From: Capillimicrobium parvum
GTDB taxonomy: Bacteria > Actinomycetota > Thermoleophilia > Solirubrobacterales > Solirubrobacteraceae
Assembly (NCBI RefSeq): GCF_021172045.1
Contig: NZ_CP087164.1
Location: 4,836,001-4,900,000 of the forward strand
DNA length: 64,000 bases
Reading direction: 5' to 3'
Below are positions 54,305 to 62,545 of the stretch, in pieces; the stretch's first letter is position 1, and every line of letters starts with the position of its first letter. The position numbers and the translations under genes were made by a program. The notes under the pieces are model-generated. The model was not told the origin of the DNA. It saw nothing but the letters and a program-made list of their open reading frames with translations, and ran no database searches.

Positions 54305-56110
54305 ATGAGCCGGCCGCTGCACGACCTCGCGCTGATCTCCGACGGCCACGGCGCCGCGCTGGTCGCGCGCGACGGCGCGATCGAGTGGTGCTGCCTGCCG
54401 CGCTTCGACCACGGCAGCTGCTTCGCGGCCCTGCTCGACGACGAGCGCGGCGGGCGCCTGACGCTCACCGGCCCGGGCGGCGCGCCGCTGCCGGGCGAGC
54501 AGCGCTACCTGCCCGGCACGCTCGTGCTGGAGACCGAGCTGCGCGGCGACGGCGGGCGGGTCCGCGTGCTCGACGCGCTCGCGACGGGGCAGGACGGCGA
54601 GGAGTCCGGCCCTCGCCTCCTGCGGGTCATCGAGGGCGTCGACGGGCGCCTCGAGCTCGAGCTGCGCATCGCGGTGCGCTTCGACTACGGCGCCGTGCGG
54701 CCGTGGCTGCGCCGGGACGCCGACGACCTCGTGTGGGCGATCGGCGGCGACGACGGCCTGTGCATCTGGGTGCAGGGCGGTGCCGGGCTCGACGGCGATC
54801 ACGACGTCGTCGCCACCCTGCCGGTGGCGGCGGGCGAGCGGGTGCGCCTGTCTGTGAGCGCGCTCGGCGCGGCCGCCGCGCAGGAGCGCGGCACCGCGCC
54901 GCCGGCCGCCGAGGTCGACGCGGCGCTCGAGGCCACGATCGGATCGTGGCGCGCGTTCTCGGAGCGCCTGGACCCGGATGCTGACGAGCAGACGCGGCGC
55001 TCCGCGCTGGTCCTGCGCGGGCTGACGTACGAGCCGACCGGGGCGGTGCTCGCCGCGCCGACCACATCGCTGCCCGAGGTCGCCGGAGGGCGGCGCAACT
55101 GGGACTACCGCTTCAGCTGGATCCGCGATTCGAGCTTCGCCGCGCGCACGCAGGCGGTGATCGGCTGCGAGGAGGAGGGCCGGCGGTTCGGGCGCTTCGT
55201 GCTGCGCAGCGCCGCGGGCCACGCGGACGAGATGCAGATCGTCTTCGGCATCGGCGGCGAGCGCCACCTCCCCGAGCGCGAGCTCGACCTCGCCGGCTAC
55301 CGCGGGTCGCGTCCGGTCCGCGTCGGCAACGGCGCCGCCGGCCAGCTGCAGCTCGACGCCCTCGGCGAGCTCGTCACCCTGACCTGGGCCTGGCACGAGC
55401 GCGGCCAGGAGTGCGATGCCGACGAGTGGCGGTTCGTGCGTGCCCTCGTCGACCTGGCCGCCCGGAGCTGGAGGAAGCCCGATCGCGGCATCTGGGAGTG
55501 GCGGGCCGGGCCGCGCCACTTCGTGCACTCCAAGGCCGCCTGCTGGGCGGCGCTCGATTGCGGGATGCGGCTGGCCGAGGCCGTCGGGTCCGAGATCGAC
55601 ACCGAGCCGTGGCGCCGCGAGCGCGATGCCGTCCGCGCGGCGGTCCTCGACCGCGGCTGGGACGCCGGGCGCGGCACGTTCCGCCAGGCGTTCGACGGCG
55701 ACGAGCTCGACGCGGCCGTGCTGCTGCTGCCGGTCACGGGGATCGTCGACTGGGACGACGAGCGCATGCGCAGCACCGCCGACGCCGTCGCGGAAGGTCT
55801 CGACGACGGCGGGCTCATCCGCCGCTACGACGGCGACGGCGACGGGCTGCCGGGCCGCGAGGGGGCCTTCCTCGCGTGCACGTTCTGGCTGGCGGAGGTC
55901 TACGCGCACCAGGGGCGCCTGGACCGCGCGCGGGAGGTCTACGACAGGGCGGCCGCGACGGCCAGCCCGCTCGGGCTGTTCTCCGAGGAGCACGACCCGC
56001 ACACCGGCATGGCGCTCGGCAACTACCCGCAGGCGCTCACCCACCTCGCGCAGATCGCGGCGGCCACCGCGCTGCGCGAGGCGACGAGACCCGCCGATCA
56101 GCCCGCGTAG
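54305..56110 (+). CDS. Glycoside hydrolase family 15 protein (glucoamylase/trehalase-like)
   Basis: A 601-residue cytosolic GH15 enzyme. An N-terminal beta-sandwich (AIEWCCLPRFD) is followed by the alpha/alpha barrel with RRNWDYRFSWIRDSSF, GIWEWRAGPRHFVHSKA (catalytic acid) and FSEEHDPHTGMALGNYPQALTHLAQI (catalytic base region). Actinobacterial proteins of this type are often trehalases or intracellular glucoamylases; the text does not decide. It has no signal peptide. It overlaps the 3' end of the convergent GT2 gene by 13 bp. Confidence 0.93.
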   Translation: MSRPLHDLALISDGHGAALVARDGAIEWCCLPRFDHGSCFAALLDDERGGRLTLTGPGGAPLPGEQRYLPGTLVLETELRGDGGRVRVLDALATGQDGEESGPRLLRVIEGVDGRLELELRIAVRFDYGAVRPWLRRDADDLVWAIGGDDGLCIWVQGGAGLDGDHDVVATLPVAAGERVRLSVSALGAAAAQERGTAPPAAEVDAALEATIGSWRAFSERLDPDADEQTRRSALVLRGLTYEPTGAVLAAPTTSLPEVAGGRRNWDYRFSWIRDSSFAARTQAVIGCEEEGRRFGRFVLRSAAGHADEMQIVFGIGGERHLPERELDLAGYRGSRPVRVGNGAAGQLQLDALGELVTLTWAWHERGQECDADEWRFVRALVDLAARSWRKPDRGIWEWRAGPRHFVHSKAACWAALDCGMRLAEAVGSEIDTEPWRRERDAVRAAVLDRGWDAGRGTFRQAFDGDELDAAVLLLPVTGIVDWDDERMRSTADAVAEGLDDGGLIRRYDGDGDGLPGREGAFLACTFWLAEVYAHQGRLDRAREVYDRAAATASPLGLFSEEHDPHTGMALGNYPQALTHLAQIAAATALREATRPADQPA

Positions 56111-57000
56111 CCGCGTGACGCCGACGTGAGCTGCTGATCCTCGAGCAGGCGCCGCATCGCCTCGACGTGCGGCGGGCTGACGCGCCGCTCGCGCAGGACG
56201 CCGGGCAGTCCGGCGATCGCCTGCACGACCGCTCGGGCGCTGACGAGGTCGGGCGGGCAGCGGCGCAGCTCGCGCACCGTGCGCGCCGCCGCGGCCCGCG
56301 CGGGGCGGCGCAGCCACGGCAGCCAGAGCGCGTTGCGCGTCTGCAGCACGCGGCGCTCGGGCCGCGGACGGCCGCCCGACGGCGGGTGATGATGGGCGAC
56401 GACGCCGGGGACGTAGGCCATCTGCCAGCCCGCTGCCGCGAGGTCCCACCCGACCAGCTCCTCCTCGCCGCCGATGACGAGGCGCGCGGAGAACCCGCCG
56501 ACGCCGAGGATCGCCTCGCGGCGCACCACCACGGCGCAGGCGATGAACGAGAGCAGCGCGTGGCCGGGCACCCCGTCGATGGGCGGCAGCGGCGAGGTCG
56601 CCATCTCGGTGCACAGCGGGTCGTCGCGGCGGTCGGGCCCCACCAGGATGTGGGCGTTGACGACCGCCAGCCGGGGATGGCGGTCCAGCAGCTCGACCGC
56701 GGCGGCGAGCGCCCCGGGCTCCCACCACGCGTCGTCGTCGGTCAGCGCGACGTACGGCGTGCGGGCCGCGACCAGGCCCGCGTTGCGCGCCGCGGCGGCG
56801 CGGGACCGGTCGAGCTCGATGACCGCCACCTCGGGATGCGCATGGCGCAGGGCCGCCGCCGTGCCGTCCGTCGAGGCGTCGTCGACGACGAGCACGCGCG
56901 GGCGCTCGGGCAGCGCGACGTGACGCGCGACGCCGGCGAGCAGGGTGTCGCGGCGGTTGCGCGAGGCGACGACGACGGTGAGCCGGGAGGGCGGGGGCAC
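56098..57000 (-). CDS. GT2-family glycosyltransferase
   Basis: A 300-residue GT-A fold transferase: VVVASRNRRDTLLAGV, VVDDASTDGTAAAL, the DxD-type metal site TDDDAWW and the acceptor-region GGEEELVGWDLAAAGW. GTG 57000 is preferred because GGGAGGGGAAG lies upstream; the frame continues further upstream without family similarity. The C-terminal 80 residues are helical and Arg/Ala-rich. It is divergent to the small gene at 57080. Acceptor and sugar are unknown. Confidence 0.83.
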   Translation of the reverse strand: MPPPSRLTVVVASRNRRDTLLAGVARHVALPERPRVLVVDDASTDGTAAALRHAHPEVAVIELDRSRAAAARNAGLVAARTPYVALTDDDAWWEPGALAAAVELLDRHPRLAVVNAHILVGPDRRDDPLCTEMATSPLPPIDGVPGHALLSFIACAVVVRREAILGVGGFSARLVIGGEEELVGWDLAAAGWQMAYVPGVVAHHHPPSGGRPRPERRVLQTRNALWLPWLRRPARAAAARTVRELRRCPPDLVSARAVVQAIAGLPGVLRERRVSPPHVEAMRRLLEDQQLTSASRGYAG

Positions 57001-57079
57001 CCCGGCGCGGCTTCCCCTCCCTGCGGGATCGGAAACGAGCGCCGCATAGCGTCCCGGCCTTCGGGGTAGCCCGCGGGCG

Positions 57080-57343
57080 ATGGTGACCGTGGACCAGCGC
57101 AGCCCGCACGGCGAGACGTTCCTGCGCGCGCTCGCGCGGCGGCCCATGACGTTCGACGACCTGGTCGCCACCGTCGCCCGCGACGGCGGCTCCAGCACCG
57201 AGGCGATGACCTGGCTGGCGTTCGCGCGCGAGTCGCGCGTGGTGGAGCCCATCCCCCACGAGGCCGGCCGCCAGCGCTTCCGGCTGGGGCGCCGCGGCGA
57301 GGAGATCGTCCGGCGCGACTCGCGTACCGCGATCCGGAGCTGA
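57080..57343 (+). CDS. Hypothetical protein, 87 residues
   Basis: A small basic protein (MVTVDQRSPHGETFLRAL..., ending RRDSRTAIRS) with a helix-rich pattern (TFDDLVATVARDGGSSTEAMTWLAFARESRVVE) and a short beta-like end (RQRFRLGRRGEEIV). It could be a lone winged-helix-like domain. It ends just before the first Ku gene, whose ribosome site overlaps its last codons, so it is probably co-transcribed with both Ku genes. I do not recognise the family. Confidence 0.6.
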   Translation: MVTVDQRSPHGETFLRALARRPMTFDDLVATVARDGGSSTEAMTWLAFARESRVVEPIPHEAGRQRFRLGRRGEEIVRRDSRTAIRS

Positions 57344-57346
57344 GCG

Positions 57347-58126
57347 CTGGCCCGGTCGATCTGGAACGGCGCGATCACCTTCGGGTCGGTCGTCGTGCCG
57401 GTCAAGCTGTTCTCGGCTGTCGAGGACCGCACCGTGCACTTCCGCGAGCTGCACGCGAAGGACGGTGCGCCGATCGAGCATCGGCGCGTCTCCTCCAAGA
57501 CCGGCCGCGAGGTGCCGTCCGAACGGATCGTGAAGGGCTACGAGACCAGCAAGGGGCGCTGGGTGCTCCTCACCAACGAGGAGATCAAGGCGATCGAGGC
57601 GCCGGCGCGCAAGGCGATCGAGATCGAGGACTTCGTGCCGGGCGAGCAGGTCGACCCCGTCTTCTACGACCGTCCGTACCACCTCGGCGTGGGCGACGAC
57701 GGAAGGGAGCCGTACGCGGTCCTCCACGCGGCACTGAAGAAGACCGGCCGGGTCGGGATCGGGCGGGTCGTGCTGCGCGGCCGCGAGCAGCTCGTCGCGG
57801 TGCGCGCGGGCGAGGACAACCTGCTCGAGATGAGCACGATGCGCTACGCCGACGAGCTCGTCGACGCCGGCGACATCGACGTGGCCAAGCCGCAGCGCAG
57901 GCCCACCGACCGCGAGATCAAGATGGCTGCGCAGCTGACGAAGGGGCTGCACCAGCGCTTCAAGCCCCAGCAGTACGAGGACGAGTACCGCTCTCGCGTG
58001 CTCGACTACCTCGAGCGCAAGGCGAAGGGCGAGGACGTCGAGCTGCCCGCGGCCGAGGAGCCCGAGGAGACCGACGACGACCTGGCGGCGGCGCTGCAGG
58101 CGAGCGTGAAGGCGGTGCGGGGCTGA
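57347..58126 (+). CDS. ku: Ku protein (non-homologous end joining), likely CTG start
   Basis: A 259-residue bacterial Ku, a DNA-end-binding protein. The conserved N-terminus ARSIWNGAITFGSVVVPVKLF begins directly after CTG 57347, with GGAG seven bases upstream. The first ATG/GTG/TTG start is GTG 57395, which would delete about 16 conserved residues. A CTG start is therefore proposed. Other Ku landmarks are KGYETSKGRWVLL, YDRPYHLGVGDDGREPYAVL and MSTMRYADE. The last base of its stop is the first of the next Ku start (TGATG). Confidence 0.88.
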   Translation: MARSIWNGAITFGSVVVPVKLFSAVEDRTVHFRELHAKDGAPIEHRRVSSKTGREVPSERIVKGYETSKGRWVLLTNEEIKAIEAPARKAIEIEDFVPGEQVDPVFYDRPYHLGVGDDGREPYAVLHAALKKTGRVGIGRVVLRGREQLVAVRAGEDNLLEMSTMRYADELVDAGDIDVAKPQRRPTDREIKMAAQLTKGLHQRFKPQQYEDEYRSRVLDYLERKAKGEDVELPAAEEPEETDDDLAAALQASVKAVRG

Positions 58127-58911
58127 TGGCGCCGCGCTCGCTGTGGACGGGGGCGGTGAGCTTCGGGCTCGTCAACGTGCCGGTGGCGCTGCGCAGCGCG
58201 ACCCGCGACCTGGCGCCGCACTTCAACCTCGTCGACGAGAAGACCAGGACGCGGATCGAGATCCGGCGGGTCTGCTCGAAGGAGGACAAGCCGGTCGACT
58301 GGGACGAGGTGGCCCACGGCCACGAGGTCGACGGCGAGTGCGTCATGGTGACCGACGACGAGCTCTCCGCGCTCGAGCCGCGCAGGACACGCACGATCGA
58401 CATCGAGGCGTTCGTCGACGTCGCCGAGATCGACCCGGCCCTCTACGACAGCACGTACTTCGTCGTGCCCGTCGGCGGCGAGGGCGCGGCGCGCGCGTAC
58501 CGGCTGCTCGCCGAGGTCATGGATCAGGCCGGGGAGGCGGCGCTCGGGCGCTTCGTCCTGCGCACGCGCGAGTACCTCGCGGCGATGCGGGTGCGCGACG
58601 GCGTGATCACGCTGAGCACGCTGCTGTTCGCCGATGAGCTGCGGCCCGCGAGCGCGCTGGGCGACGCCAGGCCCCGGAGGTCGCGGCCGGCGAAGAAGAA
58701 GATCGACCAGGCGGTCAAGCTGATCGAGGCGCTCGGCAGCGACTTCGACCCGACCGCCTACGAGGACCGCCACCGCAAGCAGGTCGAGCAGCTCGTCAAG
58801 GCCAAGCGCAAGGGCCAGGAGATCGAGACGCCCGACGAGCCGGAGACGCCGGCGGTGGCGAGCGACCTGATGAAGGCGCTCGAGGAGAGCATCGCCGCGG
58901 TGCGCGGCTAG
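58126..58911 (+). CDS. ku: Second Ku protein
   Basis: A 261-residue Ku with MAPRSLWTGAVSFGLVNVPVAL, VCSKEDKPVDWDEVAHGHEVDG, YFVVPVGGEGAARAYRLL and STLLFADELRP. It clearly diverges from the Ku encoded just upstream, so the pair may form a heterodimer, as in some rhizobia. The short C-terminal tail ends AAVRG in both copies. The start overlaps the preceding stop. LigD is not in this window. Confidence 0.93.
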   Translation: MAPRSLWTGAVSFGLVNVPVALRSATRDLAPHFNLVDEKTRTRIEIRRVCSKEDKPVDWDEVAHGHEVDGECVMVTDDELSALEPRRTRTIDIEAFVDVAEIDPALYDSTYFVVPVGGEGAARAYRLLAEVMDQAGEAALGRFVLRTREYLAAMRVRDGVITLSTLLFADELRPASALGDARPRRSRPAKKKIDQAVKLIEALGSDFDPTAYEDRHRKQVEQLVKAKRKGQEIETPDEPETPAVASDLMKALEESIAAVRG

Positions 58912-58956
58912 CCGCGGCGCCGTTTGGCCGGCTCGACCTCGGGTACCCCGCCGCGC

Positions 58957-59478
58957 ATGGCCGCCAACCCGCAGCGCGCGGAGATCGCGCTCGAGGTCAA
59001 CGGGCGCGAGCACCGCCTGACGATCGACACGAGGACCTCGCTGCTGGACCTGCTGCGCGAGCAGCTCGGGCTGACCGGCGCGAAGAAGGGCTGCGACCAC
59101 GGCCAGTGCGGCGCCTGCACCATCCTGCTCGACGGCCGGCGCGCCAACGCGTGCCTGGCGCTCGCGGTCGCCCATGACGGCGCGCGGGTCACGACGATCG
59201 AGGGGCTGGCCGACGGCGAGCGGCTGCACCCCGTCCAGGAGGCGTTCGTCGAGCACGACGGCTTCCAGTGCGGCTACTGCACGCCGGGCCAGATCTGCTC
59301 GGCGGTGGGCATGCTCGACGAGGCGCGCGCCGGCTGGCCCAGCGCGGTGACCGAGGACCTCGGCGGGGATCCGCCGGCCCTCGACGACCGCGAGATCGGC
59401 GAACGGATGAGCGGCAACATCTGCCGGTGCGGCGCCTATCCGGGAATCGTGGCGGCGATCGCGCAGGCGTCGCGATGA
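58957..59478 (+). CDS. Aldehyde/xanthine oxidoreductase, [2Fe-2S] subunit (PaoA-like)
   Basis: A 173-residue subunit with two [2Fe-2S] sites. The plant-type ferredoxin loop is C46, C51, C54 and C66 (GCDHGQCGACTILLDG), and the second pair of motifs is FQCGYCTPGQ and GNICRCGAYPG. ATG 58957 begins at the family start; there is no clear ribosome site. No Tat signal is visible at this start, unlike E. coli PaoA. It overlaps the next start by 4 bases. It carries electrons from the molybdenum centre to the FAD subunit. Confidence 0.95.
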   Translation: MAANPQRAEIALEVNGREHRLTIDTRTSLLDLLREQLGLTGAKKGCDHGQCGACTILLDGRRANACLALAVAHDGARVTTIEGLADGERLHPVQEAFVEHDGFQCGYCTPGQICSAVGMLDEARAGWPSAVTEDLGGDPPALDDREIGERMSGNICRCGAYPGIVAAIAQASR

Positions 59479-60464
59479 GGCCGTTCACGTACGAGCGCGC
59501 GGTCGACGCCGCCGGGGCCGTGGCCGCCGCCGCGCGCTTCGACGGCGGTCCGGCACGCTACCTGGGCGGCGGTACGAACCTCGTGGACCTCATGCGGCTC
59601 GGCGTCGAGCGCCCCGAGCACCTCATCGACGTCAGCCGGCTGGCGCTCGACTGCGTCGAGGAGGTCGAGGGCGGCGGGCTGCGGATCGGCGCAGCCGTGC
59701 GCAACAGCGACCTCGCCGCGCATCCCCTGGTCCTGTCGCGCTACCCGGTGCTGGCGCAGGCGCTGCTGCAGGGGGCGTCGGGACAGCTGCGCAACCTCGC
59801 GACGGTCGGCGGCAACCTCCTGCAGCGCACGCGCTGCCCCTACTTCCAGGACGTCACGAAGCCGTGCAACAAGCGGCGCCCCGGGTCGGGCTGCCCGGCG
59901 GTGGAGGGCGAGCACCGCAACCTGGCCGTCATCGGGCACTCGCCGGCGTGCGTGGCGACGCATCCGTCGGACATGGCGGTCGCGATGACGGCGCTCGGCG
60001 CGACGGTCTCGGTGCAGGGGCCGGGCGGCGAGCGCACCATCGGCATGCCGGGGCTGCATCGCCTGCCGGGCGACGACCCGGCACGCGACACCGTCCTCGA
60101 GCCCGCCGAGCTGATCACCGCGGTGACGCTGCCGCCGGCGGCCGCCGGTGCGCGATCGCGCTACCGCAAGGTCCGCGAGCGCGCGTCCTTCGCCTTCGCG
60201 CTCGTCTCCGTGGCCGCCGTGCTCCGCCTCGACGACGAGGGACGCGTCGGCGACTGCGCGATCGCGCTGGGCGGCCTGGCGCACGCGCCGTGGCGGGCGC
60301 GGCGCGCCGAGGAGGCGCTGCGCGGCGGGCCGGCGGACGAGGCCGCGTTCGCCCGCGCCGCGGAGGCCGAGCTCGCGCAGGCGCGCCCGCTGCGCGACAA
60401 CGCCTACAAGGTCGGCCTCGCGCGCAACGTGCTCGAGCGGACGCTCGTGGAGCTGGCGCGATGA
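59475..60464 (+). CDS. Aldehyde/xanthine oxidoreductase, FAD subunit with extra Fe-S cysteines (PaoB/YagS-like)
   Basis: A 329-residue FAD-binding subunit (ARYLGGGTNLVDLM, LATVGGNLLQRTRC). After the FAD motif comes an insert with four cysteines: TRCPYFQD, PCNKR, GSGCPA and SPACVAT. These match the [4Fe-4S] insert known from E. coli PaoB, so the complex belongs to the PaoABC type rather than ordinary xanthine dehydrogenase. ATG 59475 overlaps the PaoA-like stop, and the stop overlaps the next start (ATGA). Confidence 0.93.
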   Translation: MRPFTYERAVDAAGAVAAAARFDGGPARYLGGGTNLVDLMRLGVERPEHLIDVSRLALDCVEEVEGGGLRIGAAVRNSDLAAHPLVLSRYPVLAQALLQGASGQLRNLATVGGNLLQRTRCPYFQDVTKPCNKRRPGSGCPAVEGEHRNLAVIGHSPACVATHPSDMAVAMTALGATVSVQGPGGERTIGMPGLHRLPGDDPARDTVLEPAELITAVTLPPAAAGARSRYRKVRERASFAFALVSVAAVLRLDDEGRVGDCAIALGGLAHAPWRARRAEEALRGGPADEAAFARAAEAELAQARPLRDNAYKVGLARNVLERTLVELAR

Positions 60465-62545
60465 GCACCGGCCTGCCGCTGCCGCGCGTCGAGGCGCGCG
60501 CGAAGGTCACGGGCGCCGCGCGGTATGCGGTCGAGCACTCCGCGGACGGCGTCGCGTACGGGTGGATCGTCACGTCGACCGTCGCGCGCGGGCGGATCGA
60601 GGCGATAGACACCGCGGCCGCGCTGGCGGCGCCGGAGGTCGTCGCGGTGATCACCCACGAGAACGCGCCGCGTCTGCAGCCGGTCGACGACCACGAGCTC
60701 CGGGTGCTGCAGGCGCCTGAGGTCTCCTACCGGGGGCAGATCGTCGGGGTGGTGGTGGCCGAGTCGCTGGAATCCGCACGCGAGGCGGCGGCGCTCGTGC
60801 GCGTCGACTACGCCGCCGAGGGCCACGACGTCCTGCTCGTGCGCGATCACCCGAAGCTCTACCGCCCCGAGAAGGTCAACCCGAACTACCCGACCGACAC
60901 GTCGTTCGGCGATTTCGACGGCGCGTTCGCCGCCGCCGAGGTGCGCGTGGACGTGACGTACACGACCCCCGCGTTCCACAACAACCCGATGGAGCCGCAC
61001 GCGACGCTCGCCGTGTGGGACGAGGACGGGCTGACGCTGTACGAGTCGTCGCAGGGCGCACCGACGGCGCGGGCACCGGTGGCGAAGGTCCTCGGGCTGG
61101 CCGACGAGCGGGTGCGCGTCGTGGCCGAGCATGTCGGCGGCGGGTTCGGTTCGAAGGGCACGCCGCGGCCGCACGCGGTGCTCGCGGCCGTCGCGGCCCA
61201 GGTCACCGGGCGTCCGGTGAAGCTTGCGGTCACGCGCCAGCAGATGTTCCAGATCACCGGGTACCGCACCCCGACGGTCCAGCGGATGCGGCTGGGCGCC
61301 GACGCGGACGGGCGGCTGGTCGCGATCGGCCACGACGTGCAGGAGCAGACGTCGACGGTCCGCGAGTTCGCGGAGCAGACCGCGACGCCGACGCGCGTCA
61401 TGTACGCGGGTGCGAACCGGCGCACGACGCACCTGGTCGCCGCGCTCGACGTCCCGACCCCGTCGTGGATGCGCGCGCCCGGCGAGTGTCCCGGCATGTA
61501 CGCGCTGGAGTCGGCGATGGACGAGCTCGCGGTGGCGGCCGGGATCGACCCGGTGGCGTTGCGCGTCCGCAACGACCCGGAGGTCGATCCCGAGGAGGGC
61601 GTGCCGTTCAGCTCGCGCAACCTCGTCGCGTGCCTGCGCGAGGGCGCGGCGCGCTTCGGCTGGGACGCCCGCGACCCGCGCCCGTCCACGCGGCGCGAGG
61701 GCCGCTGGCTGGTCGGCAGCGGCGTGGCGTCGTCGACGTACCCGGCGCGGTGCCGGCCGGCGCAGGCGTTCGCCCGGGCGGAGGCCGGCGGCCGGCACTT
61801 CGTCGTGGGGATCGGCGCCACCGACATCGGGACGGGCGCCCGCACGGTGCTCACGCAGGTGGCAGCCGAGACGCTCGGCGTCGAGCCCGGGCAGGTGACG
61901 ATGATGGTCGGCGACAGCGCCCTGCCGCACGCGCCGGTGGCGGGCGGGTCCGCGGGCACGGCGTCGTGGGGCTCGGCGGTGCAGGGCGCGTGCCGGGCGC
62001 TGCGCGCGCAGCTCGACGCCTCCGGCGGCCCCTCAGGGACGGACACCGTCGAGGCGACCTACGACACGACCGAGGATCTCGAGCGACAGAAGGAGCTGTC
62101 GCGCCACGCGTTCGGTGCGCAGTTCGTGACGCTGCGCGTGGACGTCGACTCGGGCGAGATCCGCGTCGACCGGCTGCTCGGCGTCTTCGCCGCCGGCCGC
62201 ATCCTGAACCCTCGGACCGCCCGCTCGCAGTTCATCGGCGGGATGACGATGGGGATGGCGATGGCGCTGATGGAGGAGAGCGTCGTCGACCTCGAGTTCG
62301 GCGACTACCTCAACCACGACCTCGCCCAGTACCACGTGCCCGTCAACGCCGACATCCCGTCGATCGAGGCGCACTGGATCGACGAGGAGGACCCCGACGT
62401 CAACCCACTCGGCGTGAAGGGCATCGGCGAGATCGGGATCGTCGGCACCGCGGCGGCGGTCGGCAACGCGTTCTTCCACGCGACCGGCGTGCGCATCCGC
62501 GACCTGCCGTTGCGGCCGGACCGGGTGCTCGGGGCGCTCGGGTGA
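60461..62545 (+). CDS. Aldehyde/xanthine oxidoreductase, molybdenum cofactor subunit (PaoC-like)
   Basis: A 694-residue catalytic subunit. Moco-binding features are GGGFGSKGTPRPHAVLAA, MRAPGECPGMYALESAMDELA and, near the C-terminus, GVKGIGEIGIVGTAAAVGNAFFHATG with the catalytic Glu. The protein is shorter than xanthine dehydrogenase large subunits, as expected for the PaoC type. It hydroxylates aldehydes to acids; the aldehyde range is not predictable. Its stop abuts the convergent hydrolase stop (TGATCA). No Moco-insertion chaperone lies in this window. Confidence 0.95.
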   Translation: MSTGLPLPRVEARAKVTGAARYAVEHSADGVAYGWIVTSTVARGRIEAIDTAAALAAPEVVAVITHENAPRLQPVDDHELRVLQAPEVSYRGQIVGVVVAESLESAREAAALVRVDYAAEGHDVLLVRDHPKLYRPEKVNPNYPTDTSFGDFDGAFAAAEVRVDVTYTTPAFHNNPMEPHATLAVWDEDGLTLYESSQGAPTARAPVAKVLGLADERVRVVAEHVGGGFGSKGTPRPHAVLAAVAAQVTGRPVKLAVTRQQMFQITGYRTPTVQRMRLGADADGRLVAIGHDVQEQTSTVREFAEQTATPTRVMYAGANRRTTHLVAALDVPTPSWMRAPGECPGMYALESAMDELAVAAGIDPVALRVRNDPEVDPEEGVPFSSRNLVACLREGAARFGWDARDPRPSTRREGRWLVGSGVASSTYPARCRPAQAFARAEAGGRHFVVGIGATDIGTGARTVLTQVAAETLGVEPGQVTMMVGDSALPHAPVAGGSAGTASWGSAVQGACRALRAQLDASGGPSGTDTVEATYDTTEDLERQKELSRHAFGAQFVTLRVDVDSGEIRVDRLLGVFAAGRILNPRTARSQFIGGMTMGMAMALMEESVVDLEFGDYLNHDLAQYHVPVNADIPSIEAHWIDEEDPDVNPLGVKGIGEIGIVGTAAAVGNAFFHATGVRIRDLPLRPDRVLGALG

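Noticed and set aside
49394-57952. An 8.5-kb uninterrupted minus-strand frame
   Set aside because: Only 49394-52390 has protein-family features. The rest lies antisense to or out of frame with well-supported genes; long open frames are expected at this GC content.
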